64,000 bases of DNA from Cephalotus follicularis (Eukaryota; Streptophyta; Magnoliopsida; Oxalidales; Cephalotaceae). Below are positions 10,424 to 21,406 of the stretch, piece by piece. The notes beneath the pieces were generated by a model. It had not been told where the DNA came from. It saw only the letters and a program-made list of their open reading frames with translations, and made no database searches. The stretch is from positions 186,001 to 250,000 of the forward strand of contig BDDD01002674.1 in the NCBI GenBank assembly GCA_001972305.1. Reading direction: 5' to 3'. Position 1 is the stretch's first letter, and each line of letters opens with the position of its first letter. The position numbers and the translations under genes were made by a program.

Positions 10424-13400
10424 AGAGCATTGCAATTGGACTGGTCATAAAAAAGAGAATTGTTGTAGGCTAATTGGATATCTACCTGGACACAAGCTGT
10501 ATAAAGGACAGAAAGAAGGAGTTCATAATGGATTCAATTTCACAAATCAGAAACAAAAGAATGGAGAGAATAGTAAGAAGCATGTGGTTAACACATTTCA
10601 GAATCTAGTAGTGGTGTCAACTCCGATCAGCCTTCATCCAGGATGTTATTTACACCAGATCAATATCATCAAATTCTAAAGTTGCTTAACAAAGATGGTT
10701 CAACGAAGAATTTGCAAAGCCTACAGCCAATCCAGTAGGTACTTTTGCAAACTTAATGAGTGTTTGCATAAGAGATGAATGGATCATAGATAGTGGTGGC
10801 AATGATCATATAACAGCTAACTTACAATGCCTTAAATTTTCAAAACCATATGAATCTTGTCATAGTTCTGTGAAACTGCCAAATGGTAATACCACACAGA
10901 TCGCACATATAGACACGACAAGTATCACAAACAAATTGACACTTCATAATGTGTTTATGTTCCAGATTTCACTTTCAATCTTCTATCCATCTCAAAATTT
11001 ACAAAAGAAAATAATTGTTGTGTTACTTTCTATCATCTTTTTTGCATATTTCAGGACCTATGGACTGGAACGATAATGGGGATTGGTAGAGTCAAGCAAG
11101 GTCTTTACTATCTTGTTCCACAAACTCTTTGCCATTCATCTACTTCAACTCAACTTTAGTTTTAGATTCTTAAGCATGTAATAAAAGTTTCTCAGTTTGT
11201 AAGGATTCTAATGTCACTTTGTGGCATCAGAGATTTGATCATATTTCTTTTTGTAGACTAAGCTTGTTACCATTCATTGATAATAAAATTCAAACTTGAC
11301 ATTGTACCATTTGTCCTCTAGCAAAACAAACCAGATTTTCTTTTCCCATTAGCATTAGCAAATCTGCATCTATATTTGAATTAACGGACATTTGGGGTCC
11401 ACATAAAGAATCCACACATACTGGTGATAGGTATTTTTTGACAATTGTGAATGATTATTCTAGAGGCGCTTGGACTTTTTCAATACATTTTAAAACTGAT
11501 AGTTTATAGATTCTCAAAATTTTCTTTCAATTGATCAAAAATCAATTTTCTACTTCTATCAAACACATTAGAACTGACAATGCTTCTAACTTCTTCAAAC
11601 CAAAGTGTTCAAAAATCTTTGTTAAGGAATCATTCTTAAGAGTTATTGACCTTATACACCCCAACAAAATAGGATTATATAAAGGAAACATAGGCATATT
11701 CTCAATATAGCAAGAGCCCTTAAATTTCATACTCATATGCCTACAAAATTCTGGGGAGAATGTGTTTTGATAGCAACCTACATCATTAATAGAACCATCA
11801 CCCCTTTACTTAAAGGTAAAACTCCATTTGAAATTTTTTCCCACAAAGTTCCAAAATTTTCTCATCTTAGAGTTTGTGGATGTCTTTGTCATGTTGTTGT
11901 CTTGCCTCAAGCAAACAAATTTTCTCTTTGAGTTGTAGCTAGTGTTTTCATGGGTTATCCTTACGCTTAAAAGGGTTACAAGCTTTACAATTTAACTTCC
12001 AAGACCTTTTTTTGTTTCTAGAGATGTTTTTTATAAGGATATATTTCTTTTTCACAATTCTTCTTCTTCACCCCCTATATTTCCATCACCTATTGCTTCT
12101 TATTTTGACCCTATCTCATTAAATGTCTCTTCCTATTTTGATTCTATCTCTCCTAATTTCTCTACTTCCTCTCCAATTGTTTCCTCTAGACAATCTAGTA
12201 GGGTTCTTAGACCTCCTATTTGGACTAAAGACTATGTTTGTCCCACTTTGGCTTCTAAATCCACTAATGTTGTCACTACTCCATATGCTCTTTCTCATTA
12301 CCTATCTTATTAGCCTTTATCTTCTTCTTACTAACATTTTGTTGCTTCCATATCTTCCATTCAAGAACCTTCTTCTTATCATGAGTCTTCCACATATCCT
12401 AAATGGCAAGAGGCCATTAAAAATGAAATTAAGGCATTAGAGTTAAACAAAACCTGGAAAATTGTTGATTTACCAAATGGTAAGAACTAAGAAGCTTATG
12501 GGCTTCAAATGGGTTTATAAAGTAAAATATAAAGCTGATGGGTCAGTTGACAGGTTTAAAGCCAAGTTGGTGGCTAAAGGCTACACTTAAAAGGAATGGA
12601 TAGATTATTATGAAACTTTTTCTCTTGTAGCTAAAATTGTTACTGTCAGAACTACAATTTCCATGGTTGCTGCAAAGGTTGGGCATTACATCAAATGGAT
12701 ATTACTGATTCTTTTTTGCGAGGAGATTTACATGAGGAAGTCTTTATGCCCCTTCCACAAGGATTTGGCACTCAGGGAGAGAAAAGAGTTTGTAGATTGC
12801 TCAAATCATTGTATGGATTAAAACAATCATTAAGACAATGGAAAATGTTGAAAATTCCATCATTTGAAACAGGTTACATTCAGTCAGTAAATGACTATTC
12901 TTTATTCATCAATAAGAACAATAAAAAAATTACAATTTTATTGGGGTATGTTGATGACATAGTCATCACTGGAAATGATGAAAATTTCATCAAAGAATTG
13001 AAAGCATATCTGAACTACAAATTCTAGACTAAAGATTTGGGGCCTCTAAAATATTTTCTGGGTGTTGACGTTATTTAGATCATCAAAATGGATATGCTTA
13101 AACCAGAGGAAATAAACTTTGGAATTGATTTCTGAAGCAAGCTTGCCAGGGACTAAACCATTAGATACACCAATGGAGCAACATGCAAAATTAACTAATG
13201 CAGAATATGATGTTATAGCTGATGATTGTGGTGATAAAGTGGAGAATGATCCAAATATTGCAGATCCAACAGAATATCAAAGATTAGTGGAAAGATTAAT
13301 TTATCTGACCATAACCAGGACATATATCTGTTATACAATCCATATATTGAGTTAGTTTATGCATTCTCCTAGACAATCACGTATGGATTCTACACTAAGG

Positions 13401-13537
13401 GTGTGAAGTACTTAAAGAAGGAGCAAGGATTGGGAATTTTAATGTGCCCTGCAAACAATATGAAGTTGACAGCTTAGCGTGATTCTAACAGGGGAACATG
13501 TCCAATGTGAAGAAGATCACTTACTGGATATTGTAGT

Positions 13538-14441
13538 TAGACCTGGAAAAATTTACCCAAACCCGTGGGTACCCGCGGGTACCCGTAATTTTTACGGGTA
13601 ATGGGTTAACGTTTTTGTACCCATTAAAAAATGGGTAATTATTACCCGTTACCCAACGGGTACACCCGTTGTCACCCAACCCGTGGGTACCCACGGGTAC
13701 CCGTAATTTTATGTTTATATATATATGTAAAATTAGGTGGTCACAAGCCCTTCAGGCTTCAAAGATTGTAAGTACATATATATATTGGTGGTCACAAATT
13801 TTTATATGTTGCTGGAGGAATGTGAAACGTTATACCTTGTGTAATCTTATTGAAACTTACTAAATCCAGTTCCTGTAACATTAGGTGTTTAATTTTTTCT
13901 TTTTTTAATTTTGGTAGTTACCGTTATCATTAGGTTTCTTTTTTCCTGTAACATTGTTTGACCATATATGTAATTCTAATACGTTTCTTTTTCCTACTCT
14001 AATGGATTAACCTTGTTTTTCCTTTACTATCAAACAAACTCCAAGTGTACATGACAACTGCAACATACATGTCATTTATAAGAAGATATTGAGCATTTTC
14101 ACAAGAACAATTTAGTTTGATTTTTTTATGTGTATGGAACAAGTTTGATTATTTATTTTTGGTAAAGTAATTGAAAACATATATTATGTATAACTTAAAT
14201 ATAACATTTGTTTAGATTTATGGTATGTATTTATTATTTTTAAGTTATTTTATCAATTTTATTAATTAATTTTCATTTTTAATAGAAAAATTAAACGGGT
14301 ACCCGCGGGTACCCATACCCGTTGCGGGTGGGTAATGGGTATAGCTTTTAGCACCCGTTAAAAAATGGGTAATTTTTACCCGTTACCCAATGGGTACACC
14401 CGTTATCACCCGTACCCATGGGTACCCGTTTGCCAGGTCTA
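13538..14441. mobile_element. 904-bp non-autonomous hAT element
   Basis: Terminal inverted repeats TAGACCTGG / CCAGGTCTA and a perfect 8-bp TSD, attgtagt (13530-13537 and 14442-14449), the hAT size. Both subterminal regions are packed with ACCCGCGGGTACCCGT-type palindromic words. The 600-bp core is AT-rich with no transposase. Inserted in copia RNase H. Confidence 0.92.
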
Positions 14442-14624
14442 ATTGTAGTAAGCTTGGAGAATTATTGATTTCCTGGAAGTCAAAGAATCAAGCTACAGTT
14501 TCAAGTTCTTCAGCATAAGCTGAATAGAGAACTATGGCCATTATCACTTGTGAAATCATATGAATTTTGGGATTACTCAAGGATCCGGGTATAGATGGAT
14601 TGAAACAAGGCTGCATTGTATATA

Positions 14625-14910
14625 GGGTAAAATACAAAAAATCCCTTGAGGTTTGGACTCGCTAACACTTAACCCTGTGTATTTTCAAATATTACATATA
14701 CCCTATTGACTTACAATTTATGCTTATAACAAAGGGGGTTAATCGTTAAACGGACTTAAACATGAGGGGGTTAATCGTTACACGGACTAAAACCTGATGG
14801 GGTTAATGTTTAAACGGACTCAAACCTGAGGGGGTTTTTGTAATATTTAAAAAAAGATGGGGCAAAGTGTTAATGAGTCTAAACCTCAAGCGGTTTTTTG
14901 TATTTTACCC
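14625..14910. mobile_element. 286-bp Mutator-like MITE
   Basis: Long terminal inverted repeats of about 40 bp start GGGTAAAATACAAAAAA at both ends. A perfect 9-bp TSD, ttgtatata (14616-14624 and 14911-14919), is the Mutator-superfamily length. No coding capacity. Confidence 0.9.
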
Positions 14911-15022
14911 TTGTATATAGCTACAAATAGGGATGACAACAGATAGGGTACCCGCGAAAATAGCCTTATCTGTTACCTGTTGGGAATGGTAAGCTATCCC
15001 CGCATATGAAATCGGACCAAAG

Positions 15023-17130
15023 GGTGTTAAAGGTGCAAACAAATTTTTTTTTTAATGATCAATAAGCAGCGGAAGTTAAAACCTCTAACACCAAGAAACA
15101 GATCCAATTCCGCGAATGCAGGTCACAAGGAACACCGGATCAATAACACAGTTGAATGCATATCACACAAACATGCATATGTGATATAAACATGGCAACA
15201 TAGAGGCAAAACAGGAGGTCATACCAAACGGTGATGGCTCCTTCGTCTTTGCCGCTACTAGCTTGAGAAGACTCCCTCTAAGCTTTGAGTTCCTTCTCCA
15301 AAATGAAAACAACGCTGCTCCAATCACCAAAATCCAAAACGACAGATTCTCTGTTTTGTGCCAGAAAAATCGCACTCAACACTCTCTAACAATGCTCACA
15401 AAGGGAGTATTGGAATTGACTAATGTTGTCAGTTACAATCCACCCTAGGTTTGCTCCAAGCCTGCTGAACAAATCAGTGAAGAGATTGCACTCCTGTTAG
15501 ACCCCCCGCAAAGCAATATTTCATGATCTGTTTTTAAGCAAACAGGCTACAAACAATGTCACATACCATGTTACGCATACAAGCACCCACACAAGTCACA
15601 CACCACTATATCCCACTCGCCGACGTGCTCCCTCCTCATTCCCTGAGAAGGAAAATCGGCTGGGAGTGGGGAAGTGTGTGCCTACGAAGCGTGCCCAAGT
15701 TTAGGCGCTATTTTTGACCTTCTCGCTAAAGGCGTCGACGCTTTGACATGGTTAAGCGTCAACGCTTTCTCCAAAGGCGTCGACGCTTAGACAGCCTGGC
15801 CCTTACATATGTCAAAAATGAGTCCAACTCATTCTTTTTACGACACATGTCCACTTCTCCAAGAAAACGGCCAACAATAACTTAAATGAGTCATACTCAT
15901 TTTAGTAATGCCACATGTCCCTTCGAATATTTATTTAATAAAATCCAGCGAATGTATCACCATACAATGATGACACAATTCGCAAAATCCACCGAAACAA
16001 TATTTGATTTTATAATTGTCACCAAGACTAAATATGTCCAACATGTTTATGAAGAAATCATTATCGGACATGGACACTTTAAAATCTCGGTTAAAATCGG
16101 TGGTGTTCATAAATTACCAAAATACCCCTAGGGTTCTATTAAGTCATTCTAAATAGTCTCAAACCTATTTAAAATGCTTACAGACTAGTATCCAATATTA
16201 TCTAAATGAAAAATTAATCCAATTAATTTTCTCATAATTTATTACACACCCCCGTAACGCGAGACTTTTTAAGTCGTCGGTTCGCGTGTACTATAATCCC
16301 TCGTCATACTTGACCCCGCAGAGGTATAGGGTAAAGATACGTGTCAACCCTAATTTTACCTCTGACTAAAATATCTGATTAATTACTAGGACCTTTGGTA
16401 GACTCTCCAAAAATCCAATTTTCAGTCCACCTCAACCTTGGCCAAGGATTTCATAAGTCCAAAGTACAATCAGACCATAATAGGGCCGATCACCTTCACT
16501 CAGGTGTGACAATCCCATATTGCGCACTCGCTTATTTTCGTATAGATTCGATCATACCCAAAGACCACCCGATTGTCAATCCTGCGCAAAAATGGGTAAG
16601 GTGGAGATCAAAACATAACCGTCTCCATACAATATAGACGAGTTTGAGAACTCGCTAAGTGACTAGCACTTATACACAACCGCAACAAGTAGGAGTCACT
16701 ACTGACACGAGAATAGCGACTATCCAAATAGTGTCTCCTATGCGGCTCCTGTTCAGTGTACACGCTCCCAACACGTACCCCGTATTTGCCCTAGTGTCGC
16801 AACACAGATGGTAGTGAGAGAATCCATCCTTCAATTCCCAAAAGCAGGCAACATATGCGCAAATCTATCCGGCTCACTAATGCCCACAAAGTAAACCTAT
16901 GACTTGGAACTAATTCGACATAAGGAATAAGGTAGACAATCTCACTGTCTCCATGCTTGGCATCCAACCTTATGTCAGAGCATCACAAGCGTAAGTAGGT
17001 TTATACAAAATACTTCGATTATATGATAAAACACATGTGATATTACCATATAGATTATAAATAAAATAACACATGTCATATATCTGGAATAAGACTGTTT
17101 ATTTACACAGATAGGTTCAATACAAAAGCA
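15023..17130 (-). mobile_element. unresolved 2.1 kb insertion inside the hAT, LTR-like
   Basis: The hAT-type sequence stops near 15006-15025 and resumes near 17140. The insert has the length and composition of a solo LTR and a possible TGTTAAAGG...GCACA pair of ends, but no TSD was found, so the boundaries are approximate. No ORF with recognisable homology. It carries word cluster 3. Confidence 0.4.
15729..15790. repeat. three GGCGTCGACGCTT words (cluster 3)
   Basis: GGCGTCGACGCTTT, AAGCGTCAACGCTT and GGCGTCGACGCTTA lie within 62 bp. They belong to the same near-palindromic word family as clusters 1, 2, 4, 5 and 6. Confidence 0.8.
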
Positions 17131-17873
17131 CATCCAATGGCTTGTCGGGTCACCCTATCTAACATTACCGTCCCATTTAAATATCTTAAATCCGCTACTC
17201 GTCCAACCCGTTTATGATTTATCCCATTTTTTCAAACCTGTCCCATCCCATAACCATAATACTCGTTAATTACCTGTCCCACCCGGATATCAATTAATCA
17301 GACAGGGTACCCGATTAATACCCGAATTCAAACAAAAAAATAAAATTAAACCTTAAAATCACATCACTAACCTGTTTAGAATAACACACATATTTATACA
17401 ACATCCCAACATACATAAAGTGTACCACATAAACCAATATCAAAAAATAATTTTAACAACATGATACTTTAGATAATTCAAATACAACCCAAATTAATCG
17501 GATTCCATATTATGTATAATCGGGTTCGGGTAACGGGTATAGTAGGGTTAAATCCCAAACCCGTCCAAAACCTTATGGGATTTTCATAAATTGATCCTAT
17601 TATGATCGGTATGGGTCGTGTACTCTAATAGTCCCGAAAAAATTGTCATCCCTAACTGCAAATGCTATCTATCATGAAAGAACTAACATATAGAGATAGA
17701 TTGTCATTTGATCTGAGAGAAGATCCAACAGCACATAATCAAAAGAGAACACGTTGAAACTGAAGAACTACCTGCAAATGTATTCACTAAGGGTTTAGAA
17801 AAGGCTCAACGTCAACATCTTCTTCACAAGCTTGGAGTATTGGACATATACAATAAATCAAGCTTGAGGGAAA

Positions 17874-18088
17874 CGTTGAAGCTGTTGAATAATAGAAGTA
17901 ATTCTACTTTTTTCTCATTGGTCCAACTTTCATTAGTTAGTCATTTTTGTTGTGTTTGTTAGGATGTATAAAAGATGTTTATGCTTGTAACATAATTATT
18001 ATTCAGTAGTAAAAAAAAACAAGAACAAACGTCCCATCAGTTTCTCTCAAATTCTCTCCCAATCTCTCCATTTTCTCTAGTTTTAACA
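17874..18088 (+). repeat. 3' LTR of copia element
   Basis: 215 bp. The first base is C instead of the expected T. It ends TTTTAACA and is followed by TSD gtaat. Confidence 0.88.
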
Positions 18089-18093
18089 GTAAT

Positions 18094-18980
18094 CCATATA
18101 AGTAGGCTTTCCATGTGTTAGAATTTAAGATCACCCAGTATTTGAGCATCGTACTACCCCGCTCACCCGACTTGATTAACTAAATAGCCCACTCATGCAA
18201 ATGGCAACAACGGATATAATGCCTAGCTATATATCTTTGAGAGTGCCTCAAAGAGGTTTAAGGGATTTAGGAGACAGCGAATCAACACAAGACAAAATGG
18301 CTTGTGCTTACAAACTGCCTGAATGGATCCTCAGACCAAGATTATAGTCCACCTAGGCCACCAACACCTCCTAGGGACATAGATGGGCCATGCATCGTCG
18401 AACAGATACTACCTCCTAAACCATGGCTCACAAAGCACCCTGCTAATGCAAAAGCCAAGCCTACCCTCACTAACCTATCTTGAAATCCGTATGGGCGAGT
18501 TGGTACAAGCGAAGCACAAGAAAACCTCTAGTCAAAACCACTGTCTTAAGAAACTCTAGAGCAGCTCATAACTCAGAACACCCCAGCAAGGTCCCAACTT
18601 TTAGGTGCTAATCGATAAGCTCACCTTTCTTCAATTATTTCCTTACACTCTAACAAATAAACTAATTTTTTTTCTTTCACTTTTTTATTTTTCATACCAA
18701 ACAAATGGATGAAAAACCAGTTTCCTCAACAATTTTTCAACTTCATCATTATCTCTTCTCCTTACCAAATATCATCAACCATTAATGTGCTATACAGATT
18801 ATAGTTGTCATATCTAGAAGTTATTATGAACTGATCTTATGAAAAATAAGTTGCAAGACATTAATTGATAAAAAAGATAATGAAATTGCATTAACCACGT
18901 TTGTGATGTTGGTCAGGACTTCTTATAATGAGGTATTACGGACATATTTATAGGTTTACATAATAACTGTTGATTGGTCG
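18094..18980. other. unique-looking sequence without a recognised gene
   Basis: Moderately GC-balanced to about 18600, then AT-rich. No ORF above about 60 codons and no terminal repeats or TSDs recognised. Confidence 0.4.
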
Positions 18981-19046
18981 TTATTTGTTCAAATTCAAAT
19001 AACTAATGCCAACTTCTGAATGCTTCATTTGAATTTGAATATATAG

Positions 19047-19174
19047 CTGCTCCCTTCAAACCTTCTTTGACATAGACACAAAACCACCAACGTGTAGTGG
19101 TCGCGAGGGAAAGCAGCTAGCCTTGAAAGAGTCAGAGGTCAGGCCGCCAGTGGAAGCAAGCTAGCCTCCGTTTG
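19047..19174 (+). pseudogene. possible exon remnant, left part
   Basis: A plus-strand frame reads FFDIDTKPPTCSGREGKQLALKESEVRPPVEAS and then a TAG just before the copia insertion at 19175. The frame used at 21304-21406 has balanced, coding-like composition and ends at a stop. With the copia element removed, the two stretches become adjacent, so they could be pieces of one host gene or older element. No family recognised. Confidence 0.25.
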
Positions 19175-19597
19175 TGTTGGATATATTGGTGCATTAGCAT
19201 AAAGCTAATTTAACATTTCATGCGGAAAGAAATTTAAGAGAGGAAAAAGAATTAGAAAATTGCATGGAAGAAATAATTTGAGAAAAGGAATGAGAGAATA
19301 GGAGGGATGAAAAATAGTTAATGGAGAAAAACTCTTACTTCATTATAAATTCCCTTACAAAGAGCACATATTTATAGTACAAGTAAAACATTAAAATAAG
19401 AGCAATAGAATTCCAAATGGAATTTTATGTTGACCACATTCAACCTTCATGGCATCCAAAAGCTCACATGGCTTGAATGCATTGAATTTATTGTACTTTA
19501 ATTTAAAATCATCACACCTTTCACATGGGCTGCCACATTTGAATATGGTGATCAATGTAGATGTGCTACCAACCGTGGAATGGTTGACAATTCAACA
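19175..19597 (-). repeat. 3' LTR of deleted copia
   Basis: 423 bp; longer than its partner by a 36-bp segment near 19553-19588 that the other LTR lacks. Confidence 0.88.
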
Positions 19598-20280
19598 CTC
19601 CTCCTTGACACTCATTCCACGAACTCCAAGTTTGTCCCGCAGAAATTCAAACTTAGCCTTTGGAAGTGCTTTAGTAAAAATATCTGCAATTTGTTCGTCA
19701 GTGCCGCAGTGGATTAAGCTGATTTCACCATTGCTTTCAGCTTCCCTGAGAAAATGATATTTTATCTTGATGTGTTTTGTTTTGCGGTGTTGGACTGGAT
19801 TTTTGGCAATCGCAATTGCCGACTTACTATCACAATACAACTCAGTTGACTTTTGCTGAATTTCACCCATTTCAGCAAGAATTCTTCTCATCTAAATTGC
19901 TTGATTTGCCGTTGCACAGGCTGCAATGTACTCTTCTTCAGCGGTGGATTGAGCCACTGTTGCTTGTTTTTGTGATAGCCATGAGAACACACCATTTCCA
20001 AATGAAAAAGTGTAACCGGATGTACTTTTCTTGTCATCCAATGATCCAGCCCAATCACTATCAGTGTAGCCAACTAGATCTGTATTTTTTGACGGTTTGT
20101 AAAAAAATACCGAAACCAGTGGTACCTTTCACATACCTGAGTAACCTTTTGGCAGTAGTGAAATGCAGTTCAGATGGCTTTTGCATAAACCTTGACAGTA
20201 GGCTTGTTGCAAACATGATGTCAGGTCGGGTTGCTGTCAGGTACAACAAACTGCCAATCATGCTCCTGTACTGTCTCTCA
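19598..20280 (-). pseudogene. copia RT C-terminus and RNase H
   Basis: The minus strand first reads [34 protein letters not shown] (20261 down), the end of copia RT. After a frameshift it reads a SDWAGSLDDKKSTSGYTFSF block and then RNase H with ELYCDSKSAIAIAKNPVQHRKTKHI and DEQIADIFTKALPK, ending GMSVKEEC at 19592. An in-frame TAG separates QAI from MRRILAEMG where copia proteins usually have tryptophan, consistent with TGG to TAG. Not translatable as one protein. Confidence 0.85.
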
Positions 20281-20802
20281 TCAGCACTGTTGATTCGTGA
20301 TGTTGCCGCCGTAGGACTTCATTTGGTTGACAACTTCAATTGCTCTAGAAGAGAAATCTTTGATAGTCTCCCCTTCTGTCATTCGGAGATTTTCAAAGTC
20401 TCTTCGAAGAGTTTGAAGTTTGACGGCCCGAATTTTAACGGTGCCTTTGAACTCGTCTTGCAACGTATCCCATGCTTCTTTTGCCGATGTAGAATTCATG
20501 ATTCTCGGAAAAATAGAATCCGACACAGCTAGATGAATTTTGGTGAGTGCGTCTGCATCTTTTTTCTGCCATTCCTTCATTGGGACTGTTGTCGGTGAGC
20601 TTTCGGATTTTGTGGTAGTAGTGGTCGTGCATTCCGCAGCTTCCGTTTTTTCTTTTAACGGAGCGGCGGCTTTTGGAATGCCGTTTTTCACTACTTCCCA
20701 CAAATCGTAGGCTCGTAAAATGGTTTTGATTTTTATGCTCCAAAAATCAAAATTTTCGCCGGAGAAGACGGGTATCGCGTTTGCTGAGGTCGAAGAAGCC
20801 AT
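20281..20802 (-). CDS. truncated copia Gag (173 aa)
   Basis: Open frame from ATG 20802. Residues about 10-40 ([20 protein letters not shown]) match the N-terminal DUF4219-type region of copia Gag. Residues about 107-165 ([14 protein letters not shown]...[19 protein letters not shown]) match the UBN2 gag-polypeptide region. The zinc knuckle is missing because an internal deletion joins gag to the RT C-terminus in another frame at about 20281. Start chosen because [13 protein letters not shown] is a normal gag N-terminus. If translated, it would be a Gag fragment without RNA-binding knuckle. Confidence 0.75.
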   Translation of the reverse strand: MASSTSANAIPVFSGENFDFWSIKIKTILRAYDLWEVVKNGIPKAAAPLKEKTEAAECTTTTTTKSESSPTTVPMKEWQKKDADALTKIHLAVSDSIFPRIMNSTSAKEAWDTLQDEFKGTVKIRAVKLQTLRRDFENLRMTEGETIKDFSSRAIEVVNQMKSYGGNITNQQC

Positions 20803-20898
20803 AGCGGAAAAATCGGAGTATTGCCGGAGTAGTGCCGCAGTGGTGCCGGAATAGTGCTAAAATTGTGTCGGTAATTGTGCCTTCGAGATCGACTAGTT

Positions 20899-20910
20899 CT
20901 CTGATACCAG
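20899..20910 (-). other. primer-binding site of deleted copia
   Basis: Minus-strand CTGGTATCAGAG next to the 5' LTR, complementary to the initiator-Met tRNA 3' end. Confidence 0.8.
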
Positions 20911-20911
20911 T

Positions 20912-21298
20912 TGTTGGATATATTGGTGCATTAACATAAAACTAATTTAATATTTCATGCGGAAAGAAATTTAAGAGAAGAAAAAGAATTAGAAAATTGC
21001 ATGGATGAAATAATTTGAGAAAAGGAATGAGAGAATCGGAGGAATGAAAAATAGTTAATGGAGAAAAACTCTCACTTCATTATAAATTCCTTTACAAAGA
21101 GCACATATTTATAGTACAAGTAAAACATTAAAATAAGAGCAATAGAATTCCAAATGGAATTCTATGTTGACCACATTCAACCTTTATGGCATCTAAAAGC
21201 TCACATGACTTGAATGCATTGAATTTATTGTACTTTAATTTAAAATCATCACACCTTTCACATGGGCTGCCACATTTGAATATGGTGACAATTCAACA
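20912..21298 (-). repeat. 5' LTR of deleted copia
   Basis: 387 bp, TG...CA ends. Confidence 0.88.
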
Positions 21299-21303
21299 GT
21301 TTG

Positions 21304-21406
21304 CTAGCAAGAACAAACCACGTCGTGTAAATCCAAATCAATTTCCCAAAGATGTTTACTTGCTCGAAGACGAAGGAGGAGTTAGGAAGACTCTGTGGGG
21401 TATCTA
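21304..21406 (+). pseudogene. possible exon remnant, right part
   Basis: Reads ASKNKPRRVNPNQFPKDVYL followed by LEDEGGVRKTLWGI and a stop. Codon-like composition, preceded by a possible splice acceptor (TTTGCTAG). See the left part at 19047-19174. No protein family recognised. Confidence 0.3.

Larger units (their letters stand above)
8360..10600 (+). pseudogene. copia gag, interrupted
   Basis: The reading starts at ATG 8360 (MTSSLSTTTIDFNNPLYL), meets a TAG, then continues with SSDTPCANLVTKQLIGNESY, typical of plant copia gag. A MITE interrupts it at 8503-8685. After that comes LNAKNKIGFIDGSCKKP...WERCNAIVLSWIMNTISKEM, also characteristic of gag. The CX2CX4HX4C zinc knuckle ends after the TRIM array at 10429 onward (HCNWTGHKKENC), so the array sits inside the knuckle coding sequence. 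Several other stops are present. Gag would have packaged the element RNA; this copy cannot be expressed whole. Confidence 0.8.
14928..17654. mobile_element. non-autonomous hAT element, itself interrupted
   Basis: Ends TAGGGATGACAAC (left) and AATTGTCATCCCTA (right) are inverted repeats of a common plant hAT terminus. The 8-bp TSD is gctacaaa (14920-14927) versus actgcaaa (17655-17662), with two transitions. Subterminal GGTACCCG and CCCGTCC words fit the same group. The middle, about 15006-17140, is a different sequence inserted later. Confidence 0.82.
10756..17868 (+). pseudogene. copia pol (PR-INT-RT-RNase H), decayed and split
   Basis: Recognisable blocks in copia order: protease around WIIDSGGNDHIT (10785-10820); integrase with LWHQRFDHIS, a C-x2-C finger, ELTDIWGPHKES and RTDNASNFF (about 11216-11600) and WGECVLIATYIINRT (11750-11800); RT with DITDSFLRGDLHEEVFMPLPQGF (12695 onward), YGLKQS and YVDDIVITGND (about 12948-12980); and RNase H with KLGELLISWKSKN before, and HERTNI and ANVFTKGLEKAQRQHLLHKLGVLDIYN after, the insertions at 14625-17654. 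Removing the MITE and hAT at 14625 and 14928, with one copy of each target duplication, restores a continuous RNase H frame. Stops and frameshifts elsewhere show long inactivity. Confidence 0.85.
7909..18088 (+). mobile_element. Ty1/copia retrotransposon, old, with nested insertions
   Basis: LTRs at 7909-8116 and 17874-18088 share the core TGTTGAAGCTGTTGAAT...TAGTTTTAACA and differ by roughly 15% by eye. A perfect 5-bp TSD, gtaat, flanks the element (7904-7908 and 18089-18093). After the 5' LTR comes TGATATCAGAG, a one-base variant of the initiator-Met tRNA primer site, and TTGAGGGAAA precedes the 3' LTR. The internal order is gag, zinc knuckle, protease, integrase, RT, RNase H, as in copia. 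Inside are a 183-bp MITE, a TRIM array, two hAT elements and a Mutator-like MITE. Many stops and frameshifts make it inactive. Confidence 0.9.
19175..21298 (-). mobile_element. internally deleted Ty1/copia element
   Basis: LTRs at 19175-19597 and 20912-21298 (plus-strand ends TGTTGGATATATTGG and GACAATTCAACA) and a perfect 5-bp TSD, gtttg (19170-19174, 21299-21303). The minus-strand 5' LTR (20912-21298) is followed by CTGGTATCAGAG, the Met-tRNA primer site (20899-20910). AAGGAGGAG precedes the 3' LTR. LTRs differ by about 3.6% by eye plus a 36-bp indel. The internal region holds a gag N-terminal half joined directly to the end of RT and RNase H; protease, integrase and most of RT are missing, so it could move only with help. 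Confidence 0.92.

Noticed and set aside
9331..10450. Frames of 60-164 codons repeated along the TRIM array
   Set aside because: They repeat with the LTR units and are a by-product of the repeat; TRIMs are non-coding.
7904..18093. Calling the hAT and MITE insertions part of the copia element
   Set aside because: Each has its own TSD and terminal repeats, and removing them restores copia coding order.
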